From Isoetes taiwanensis (lineage: Eukaryota; Streptophyta; Lycopodiopsida; Isoetales; Isoetaceae), in NCBI GenBank assembly GCA_021234155.1, contig JAJEKV010000010.1:10650511-10714510 (forward strand): a DNA stretch of 64,000 nucleotides, written 5' to 3'. The position numbers and the translations under genes are program-made. The notes below the pieces were generated by a model, which did no database searches, was not told where the DNA came from, and was given only the letters and a program-made list of their open reading frames with translations. This document shows positions 56,771-64,000 of the stretch, piece after piece (positions within the stretch are counted from its first letter, which is position 1; each line of letters opens with the position of its first letter).

Positions 56771-57927
56771 CTAAGAACACTTAGATAATGTGAAGCTACA
56801 GTACAAACCTGACTGCTAATCTCTTGCAAGTGCTCTCTCATAAATGAATTGCTGTCAACTAATGTTACACAGAAGCTGAATAAAAGAAGAAGCTAAAAAT
56901 AGACTAAGGAATGATCATGGCCCACAGAGATATATCCAAGCTGGAGGAATGTAGACTCTCTGCAACACATTCAAGCGCACATATTAGTTGCCAAGCCTTT
57001 CATACTTATAGCATCTGCTCTACTTTTTCCAGATTGCATTTGCACCCGCCAATGTATTTGCTATAAAACTTTCATATACATGCTCATTCTTTATAGCCAT
57101 GATCTCAGATGTGTTTGCCTAATGTGCAACATTTCTTGCACTGCATGCATGATTGTCATAATAAAGCAAAGACCCACTTTGTCATGCAAAGGCACTTGCA
57201 ACAGACATGCCAACATTCTCTGACAACACGCAGACATGTTTCTATGGAAGATGCAACATGTTTCTGCATCTTCTGACCTGGCTACATACTGTTTGTGCAG
57301 GTCGTTATCTGCATCTTAATCTCCAATGCAACCACGCGCAAAACCATCTCACATCTGAGCTAGGTTACCCGTTCTAAAACATCTTCATGCTTTAAATTAT
57401 TACACGCAATCCAACAGCATCCCTTGATGAAGGGCAAGGCTTTGATGGAGTAGAAATCAAGAATTGGGGCGGCAAAGGCATGTCATATTCAGAAATTCAA
57501 CTTAGGGACATATATGGAAATTGTGGCATGGGGAGACTATGAAATGTCAAGGCAAAACAGAAAAGGATAAACAAATGGTACTTACTGTTTGACGAAATGG
57601 CTGGCCATTACAGATTTGAATGCTATTGACAGTAAACGTGGCATTCCAGAACTACAAAACTTTAACACGGCTGTTAGGATACGATGACAACGCATTGTAC
57701 CTGCCATCAAAGGAGATGGAGATAGCCTAGACTTCCTGAGGCGATGGAGATAGCCTAGACTTCCTAAGGCCTTGTACCAAAGGAGATGGCATCCAAATCA
57801 AACTTCGTATCCAAATCAAACTCATCTCCTTTTCTGTGGTTGCCTGCTGGCCAAGTCACGTCCCAACGTCTGCCTTCCTTAGTATAAAGCATGAGAAATT
57901 CATCCCTTATCTTATCTAAAGACAAGT
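56771..57927. other. No confident gene
   Basis: Possible remains of further golgin introns (56771-56950). A tandem pair GGAGATGGAGATAGCCTAGACTTCCT-like near 57711-57765 (two copies, ~30 bp). Confidence 0.4.
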
Positions 57928-58513
57928 ATGGCTCGACTACAAAGCTATGGCATCCTTGTGCTCTTGCCTATGACCACCAAAGTTGCATTTGTAAGAAATT
58001 GCATCTTTTAGAATTTGTGTTTCCTTTTGAAGAAAGTGCATGGTGAAATCATTTTCAAAGGGTTGCATATTAAGAAGTGGTGCTTAGATTTTGTATCTTG
58101 TAGATCGTTTTCAAAGTGTTGCATAGAGACGCTGGAATGCAAATGCATGTAGGCCTATTGCTAATGATGGGGCTTGTGTTGTTTAGGCCATTTCCTCTTT
58201 TCGTGTCTAAGGTATTTGCTATTGCAGGGTTGCACTTATACAATCGCTGTCAAGACCGATTGTCGAGAAGGTGCTGGTACAGGTGCCAACGTAGGTGTAC
58301 AATTTTATAATGCAAAGATACCTTCACTAGGCAAGGTGAATGCATTGACGAAATTTGTCACATGCGTGTATGGCATGATAATACCAGCGACCATCCTGGG
58401 TGGTATTTGAACTTTATAGATGTTTCAAAGGATGGAGCTGCTGCCCTGTCAATCGATTGTTGGCCCTTGCCAGATCCCCTTATTCTACTACTGCCGAAGT
58501 TAATATGTGCTAG
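57928..58513 (+). pseudogene. PLAT/LH2-domain secreted protein, copy 1
   Basis: Exon 1 (57928-57990) encodes MARLQSYGILVLLPM…, a short hydrophobic leader like a signal peptide, with donor TTT|GTAAGA. Exon 2 from 58228 (after ATTGCAG) continues in phase: GCTYTIAVKTDCREGAG, TGANVGVQFYN. After KIPSL the frame shifts and the central part of the domain is missing. In the other frame RQGECIDEICHMRVWHDN, then HPGWYLNFIDVSKDGAAA. Next, 10 bases present in copy 2 are absent near 58451, breaking FTVNRWLAL. The stop TAG is at 58511. Plant PLAT proteins are ER/apoplastic stress-associated proteins. Confidence 0.72.
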
Positions 58514-58829
58514 ACATCGCATGCCATAAGATATTAGGCATATAAAGACATATCATATGCTTAATTGACAAATAAATGCAAACTTGTGCTTTGTTGCTTG
58601 TTATTTAGAACATATGCACTTCATTGCTTTCAAAATCACCTCCCCTTTTTTTCCCCTTTTTTTCTTTTTGTTCGTGAATTATCATAAGGTTAAGGCTTCA
58701 AACTCAAATGAAGTAATGGATTATTTTACATATGTCATAATTAGAAAATGCTTGTCGTAACCCGTACATTTCGAAAGGCCAACAAGGGCTAATGGATGGA
58801 TTTAGTAATAACATGTGATAAAATAAACA
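58326..58829. repeat. ~505 bp duplication, copy 1
   Basis: From ACTAGGCAAGGTGAATGC to GTGATAAAATAAAC, nearly identical to 60444-60963. Covers the PLAT 3' exon and ~320 bp downstream including a C/T-rich run (58640-58670). Confidence 0.88.
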
Positions 58830-58833
58830 GTGA

Positions 58834-59060
58834 CTAGGAACGTGTGCCCGGCGATGCCGGGCATTAGTCGTGGGCTTGTGTCATGGGTGGATGTAATGGA
58901 GTTTGTAAATGGAACGAAATGTTATAGATTTGCCATGTTTAGAGATGGATCAAAGTGTGAAGATGTGAACTTTAGTTTGCATGATTAATGTTGAAATGGG
59001 ATGATCCGTTCAATTGCATCCACTCCAACCTAGCTTGTAACAACCTCCCTACTCTGTGCA
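58834..59060 (-). mobile_element. Helitron B 3' end, copy 2
   Basis: CTAG at 58834-58837, preceded by A and followed by the same GCCCGGCGATGCCGGGC hairpin and ~200 bp similar to 51356-51540. It begins four bases after the end of the duplicated PLAT segment. Confidence 0.68.
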
Positions 59061-59890
59061 ATGTTGAATGCCTCATCGTACACTTGAAAATGGATGCTCA
59101 ATGCCAAAACATTGTATATCATTGTTGAAAGGTGGAGAATATGAAGAGAATTGTTTATTTAGAGTCATATTCAAAATAATGGTGCATCGAGGAAGACTAA
59201 CTCTAAAGGTATCTATATCTGTTCCTCTGAAGGTATCTATTCTATTCTATTGTATTCTATTCTATCTTGAAGGTTTCTATGATGAGAACATTAAAGGTTG
59301 GTTCCTTTGAAAGAACCTAGGATGACATAAGCTTGCAATATTTGCATTTTGTATTTGTGGAGGGGTTTTCTGGCATGGTTTGGCCAAAATTTCTGTGGTG
59401 TATTATAGGCATCCATATGTTTTCGCAAGTTTGAGAAGCTTGTTGGCAATTAGTCGTAAAAAAAGCCTTTTTTGGCTTCAGTTTCAACTTCTATGGTCGA
59501 TGCCTGCATGGTATGGAAATAGAAAGGACGCAATGCGCACATGGCCAGATCTGCTATGCGGATAGGTCTCTTGAGATGCCAGTTTAGGGCAGATGTGTGG
59601 ACTTTTGAGCAGATTGAGAGCGTCTGGCGGGATGGTTTTCCCTCGCCGAATCCATGCTGTGTTTATGGTAGGTTAAAAAACACAGGCGACAGGTTTTGGC
59701 ATGGAAGGTGCAGTTGTTCTCAATGATGAATGAACATGCGTTTCTTGTTCTCCAGAGTTTTGCTATCCTGTATTAGTATAAGGGCATAGAAAATGACAAA
59801 TGAACATCTCATTGTCTAGAGTCTATTGTGATCTTCGTCATCATAGAGAACATATGCTGGCATATGTTGGGTGAGGATGACATGTAGCGA
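59061..59890. other. No confident gene
   Basis: Low-complexity TATTCTATTCTAT near 59240-59265; open stretches up to 61 codons without family signals. Confidence 0.35.
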
Positions 59891-59894
59891 TCTG

Positions 59895-60125
59895 TAAGTG
59901 GACCTAAAATGGGCAGGTGCAATCAAAGGAACTTTAATATTAAACATATGGGATAGTGAATATGACTTTAATCCTTTAAGTTTCGCAATAACTTGCTCCC
60001 ATTTTAATAAATATTTGATCAGAACTGGACATAAAATGGGTAAGTGCATGCAGAAGAACTTTAATAACATATGGGATAGTGAGTATGACTGTAATCCTTG
60101 ATTCACAATAAACTACTCCCATTCT
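59895..60125. repeat. Imperfect tandem duplication (~115 bp unit)
   Basis: Two copies of …AAAATGGG(C/T)A(G/A)GTGCA…GAACTTTAATA…CATATGGGATAGTGA(A/G)TATGACT…CTCCCATT(T/C)TAATAA. Confidence 0.8.
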
Positions 60126-60443
60126 AATAATGTTAGTCACCTTGCCGCATAGTTAGAGCAACCAAATAATGCATGAATTTGCATCATTTATTACCAAAAC
60201 CAAGGAGGAGACTGAAAATCATATATTAAGCTCCATACAGTGCTTATTGGGTAATACGTTGAATAACAATTGCGGATGTTCTCAATGCATGTCTAGAAAT
60301 GATAGAAGAGACAAAATGCTCAGAGTCTTATGAATGAAGCATCTGTAGTGGAGACTATATACATGTGAACGTTCTTGGTACAGTGATGTCCAATATGAGT
60401 GGGCATTCAAAGGTCATGCATATTTGCATTCCATCAGTCCACA

Positions 60444-60963
60444 CTAGGCAAGGTGAATGCATTGACGAAATTTGTCACATGCGTGTATGGCATGATAATA
60501 CCAGCGACCATCCTGTAGTATTTGAACTTTATAGATGTTTCAAAGGATGGAGCTGCTGCCAAGCGTTTTACTGTCAATCGATGGTTGGCCCTTGCCAGAT
60601 CCCCTTATTCTACTACTGCCGAAGTTAATATGTGCTAGACATCGCATGCCATAAGATATTAGGCATATAAAGACATATCATATGCTTAATTGACAAATAA
60701 ATGCAAACTTGTGCTTTGTTGCTTGTTATTTAGAACATATGCACTTCATTGCTTTCAAAATCACCTCCCCCCCTCTCCCCCCTTTTCCCCCTTTTTTTTC
60801 TTTTTGTTCGTGAATTATCATAAGGTTAAGGCTTCAAACTCAAATGAAGTAATGGATTATTTTACATATGTCATAATTAGAAAATGCTTGTCGTAACCCG
60901 TACATTTCGAAAGGCCAACAAGGGCTAATGGATGGATTTAGTAATAACATGTGATAAAATAAA
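60444..60963. repeat. ~520 bp duplication, copy 2
   Basis: Matches 58326-58829. Contains the PLAT 3' exon (stop at 60635-60637) with the 10 bases missing in copy 1, but lacks two bases at CATCCTGTAGTATTT (copy 1: CATCCTGGGTGGTATTT), so the frame breaks before WYLNF. Upstream, an open frame from about 60380 joins VHTRQGECIDEICHMRVWHD. Confidence 0.85.
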
Positions 60964-61014
60964 CTTTCAGGATAGCCTCTGGAATCTAGACGGGAGGCAT
61001 AATCTTATAGCTTA

Positions 61015-61060
61015 CTAGTAATGGTGCCCAGCGTTGTTGGGGCTAGGTTGGAAACTTGTT
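61015..61060 (-). mobile_element. Helitron A 3' end, minus orientation
   Basis: A|CTAGTAATGGTGCCCAGCG… is the reverse complement of the terminus at 48663-48692, with a mismatched hairpin. Confidence 0.6.
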
Positions 61061-61311
61061 ATTGACTTTAGAAAATTGAATGCGCATACCTTGCAATTTA
61101 ACAGCCACTAAGTGTATACAGGATATGAAGCAACTTTGGTATAGCAACTGTACGTCTAGATTCTTTTGTGAGGGAGGGAGAGAGGGATGGAGGGAGGGGG
61201 AGATGTGCACAAATAGTAGTATTTGGAATTGCCAACCTTTTGCATAACAAATCAAGTGTACTAATTGTAACGACCACCTTTCGATACAAAAATAAATAGC
61301 ATTGAAGTGCA

Positions 61312-61410
61312 TCCTATATTATAAAGTTATAGTGTAAGTGTTGGACCCAGCCCTAAATCCAAAGGCTGAGATTTGATCATTTCATTTAACGGTTGAGATT
61401 TGATGTAGTT
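61312..61410 (+). mobile_element. Helitron A 5' end, plus orientation
   Basis: A|TCCTATATTATAAAGTTATA matches the Helitron start at 46812 (TCTTATATTATAATGTTATA), and the next ~60 bp are also alike (GTAAGTG…GAGATTTGATCAT). No matching plus-strand 3' end was found downstream. Confidence 0.5.
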
Positions 61411-61740
61411 CAGCAGCTATCTCGATTAGGTTCGACGCACAGGGAGTTCGTCGTGAGAAAGTAGAAGCCACGGTCCAGATACGCACGATTTTTTCTACCT
61501 TCTCTTGCGAATCGCAATTTAAGGCTATTGGAGCAGAGGTTGTCGGATTCCTGGCCATGGCAGATGCTCGGAATGGGGCCATGGCAATTTTTGGTGTTTG
61601 TTTGCTCATCGATTCTCTGTGTGCTCCAATGCTAGAGAGCTTTCAAATTCTTTTTGCCATATAGCTTTTTAGCACGGCCATGGCTGCATGAATAGAGCTC
61701 AGTTTTGAGTAGGCTTCTTGTGAAATTTGCCTATATTCTT
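61411..61740. other. Uncertain coding stretch
   Basis: A minus-strand frame 61609-61382 starts MSKQTPKIAMAPFRASAMAR. It looks protein-like but no family is recognised and no exon partners are evident. Confidence 0.25.
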
Positions 61741-62880
61741 ATGGCTTCCTGCAAAATCTATTTGTTCTTATGGGAATCGAGGCCACTATGGCCGATTATA
61801 TCATGGTGCCAGTTTTGGGGGGAAGATAAAGCTGGACAGAGCTGACTGAATGCTTCGGATCAATCTCTGCTGCATCTCTTGTAATTTCACATTCTGCACA
61901 TACTTGAAGCAAATCTTCATCTTCCATGTTTTTGCATTGAATTGGCAGACCTAGCACTTTCCTTTCTACTTGCACCTATCTGATCATTCTATAACCATTT
62001 ATACATGAATTTTATTACTTCTTTTTGCGGGGAGACTCCTGAAAGGCGGCTTCTTCTAAATTCACACCATGGCATCTAACGCTTTAAACGAAGGCCCTAT
62101 AAAACTGATTTGGGATTTAAGCAGAAATTACCCCGTGGAAGGAAGCATTGGCAATAAATACGACTTACTCGGGAAGTGTAGAGATTTTCCTTGATGATTT
62201 CCAATTGTGATATTGTCTCTAATGATTTTCAATTGAAGCAACTATTCTTTAAACTTATGTCCTAGAGTTTGTCTTTTTTCATTGCAGTCCGCTTTCCCTT
62301 TCGATCAAACTTTGTATTTTGTAATGCTTGCAATGTAATACTAAGACTACAAGTTTGCAACATTTCTTCATGGAAGACTTCCAAATTCTGAACGTCAAGT
62401 AACTACATATGACATTAACTATATATCTTTACATTCTCTCATGTGCGCACACATCTTCTGTGAAATCTTCTTGTTCTTGTGGGAATCGAGGCCACTATGG
62501 CGCTTATCTCATGGTATCGATTCTGGGGGGAAGAAAAATTTGGATAGAGCTGGATGAACACTCGGGATCAATATCTGCTTTGCATCTCACGGTAATCTCA
62601 TATTACGCACAAAATTGATGCAAATCTTCATTTTCTATGTTTTTGTATTGAATTGGCAGACCTAGCACTTTCTTTTCTACTTGCAACAGATGAAAGTTAC
62701 CTATCTGATCATTCTTTTCATTACTTCTTTTTGCAGGAGACTCCTTTGAAGACGGCTTCTTTTAAATCCACACCGTGGCATCCAACGCTTCCAAATTCTA
62801 CCGACATTTCTTCATGGAAGGCCTCCAAATTACATCACGTCCCAGCAAGTATGACATTAACTATGTACCTTTACATTCTC
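61741..62880. repeat. Two diverged ~350 bp direct repeats
   Basis: GGGAATCGAGGCCACTATGG…GGGGGGAAGA…CTTCATCTTCCATGTTTTTG…TTGGCAGACCTAGCACTTTC…GGAGACTCCT occurs at about 61770-62060 and 62480-62760. A shorter phrase GACATTAACTAT…CATTCTCTCATGTG occurs at 62410 and 62850. The open frames inside are short. Function unknown. Confidence 0.75.
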
Positions 62881-63063
62881 TCATGTCTGCACACATCTTC
62901 CTTTTGAAAGAGAGCCTCCATTTGTTAGATTGAAAGTTAAAGGAAAGGAAATGGCAATGCTGGCTATGGGGCCGTCATTTTTGATACCAGCTTCCAGCGA
63001 GTGCCCTGAGACATTTTCTGCTGCACCACAAGAATAGACTCTATGGTACTGTAATAATAGTGA

Positions 63064-63360
63064 CTAGAAACGTGTGCCCGGCGATGCCCAAGGGGGGTTC
63101 ACATAGTTTTGGCCGTACAAACCACGTGAGTGACCCGAAAGGGTTTGTTTTCCCCTTAAACCGTACATATACTCGTACCTAGGGGTAGTTTTTTTGGGGT
63201 TTTTAGGGCGATTTTGGCACTGTATGTGGCTGGAAAGGGGGTTTTTGAAAAAATTCAAACACGTATACAAGGGGGTTTTTGCCAACCCCTTGCACGCAGG
63301 TGGCATACCCCCTATATAATAGGTGCATCCCCCGGGGCGATGCCGGGCATTAATCGGTAT
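63064..63360 (-). mobile_element. Helitron B 3' end, copy 3, split by a 247 bp insert
   Basis: CTAG at 63064-63067, then the terminal hairpin is interrupted: GGCGATGCC (63080-63088) is repeated at 63336-63344 around an insert (63089-63335) that begins CAAGGGGGGTTC and ends CATCCCCCGG. The nine-base duplication marks a transposon insertion into the hairpin itself. The insert is rich in GGGGGTTTTTG-type runs and has no ORF. Confidence 0.72.
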
Positions 63361-64000
63361 ATGTGTGGAATGCATTTATGGCTATATATGTTTTAGGTGC
63401 AATAAACACATATAGATAGAAAAAAGACATTACCTTTCAAAGTATAAACAGATAATGAAGTAACTTAATTTTTAAACAAATATATTAGGTTTACACGCAA
63501 ATACAAAATATTTTTAGTGCAATATTAAATTATAGAGTTTATGGTCATTAACCTCAATGGATCCACATCATAAAGAACCTATTCCACATAACTCTAGGAA
63601 CATTTCTGTAGTGCATATGGTGACGAACATGAATGTAGAAACGTGCGCCCTACAATGCCAGTCATATATTGCGAAATGATAACTTAAATCTTAAACAAAT
63701 ATATTAGATCTACACAAATACAGAATATTTTTGGTGCAATATAAAACTAAGGAGTTTATATAACAATGGATCCACATCCTCAAGGACCTATTCTAGAGAA
63801 CTTAAGAACATCTGTCGCTTGATGTAAAGCTCATTTGCAAGGTAACAGATACAGAAGCTCCTCCTATAGTGCATATGTTGACGAAACGTGCGCCCGGCAA
63901 TGTCAGGCATTAGTCGTATATTGCAAAATGGGTAGATCTTAACATGAAGCTTTAATAGATGGAACAGTTGAGGACATGTGAAATGGGTAGATGTAGGACA
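63361..64000. repeat. Degenerate Helitron B termini
   Basis: Two more decayed versions of GAAACGTGCGCCC…CAATG.CAG.CAT (about 63636 and 63885) and a ~170 bp phrase (AACAAATATATTAG…GGATCCACATC…GAACCTATTC) occurring twice. No gene. Confidence 0.6.

Overview
The window looks like nuclear DNA of a land plant with a repeat-rich genome. The grounds are plant-type LTR retrotransposons, Helitron termini, a plant-style lipase (phospholipase A1 group), a golgin-5-like exon set, PLAT/LH2 fragments, a pKIWI502-type oxidoreductase with five in-phase exons, and short GT-AG introns. Several copies of a DUF7869-like transposon protein make me lean towards a non-flowering lineage (fern, lycophyte, bryophyte or gymnosperm), but the sequence does not prove this. 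Almost everything is mobile or decayed. The one conserved gene that reads through intact is the oxidoreductase at 52298-53380 (minus).

Layout, left half. 1-1052: C-terminal half of a DUF7869-like protein gene (copy A). 1100-4902: seven tandem units of a ~397 bp tRNA-like, palindrome-rich repeat, bracketed by two copies of a ~600 bp LINE-derived block. 6046-16624: a complete Ty3/gypsy element on the minus strand with 590/581 bp LTRs, a perfect 5 bp target duplication (TAGAC) and an extra ORF after the integrase. 16878-20300: DUF7869-like copy B (minus), interrupted by a 642 bp TIR element. 20.8-29.1 kb: small orphan ORFs and a long spliced gene with a methyltransferase-like segment and an FCP1/NIF-phosphatase-like last exon. 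Its introns and spacers are studded with a 13-mer palindrome, CACGCYNRGCGTG (P1).

Right half. 30009-31360: phospholipase A1-like pseudogene (minus). 31412-36615: 5'-truncated Ty1/copia element (minus) carrying a 554 bp MITE and a CACTA end fragment. 36.6-39.8 kb: a second methyltransferase-like gene (minus) next to a different palindrome family, AATTGGGCGNNCGCCCAATT (P2), including one ~98 bp-arm inverted repeat. 42-45.2 kb: a DUF8039-like fragment and DUF7869-like copy C (plus). 46.4-55.2 kb: a broken tandem array of a 500-700 bp repeat (R1). It was invaded by a 1.88 kb Helitron holding a 1.67 kb polypurine minisatellite, by a truncated LINE with a 12 bp TSD, and by a second Helitron end. 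56-64 kb: golgin exons, two damaged PLAT copies, local duplications and repeated Helitron 3' hairpins.

The window is best read as layers of insertion. Because R1 exists in several copies, the empty sites of the Helitron and the LINE can be read within the window. Two points deserve most attention: the two unrelated palindrome families in and around apparently related methyltransferase-like genes, and the three diverged copies of the DUF7869-like protein.
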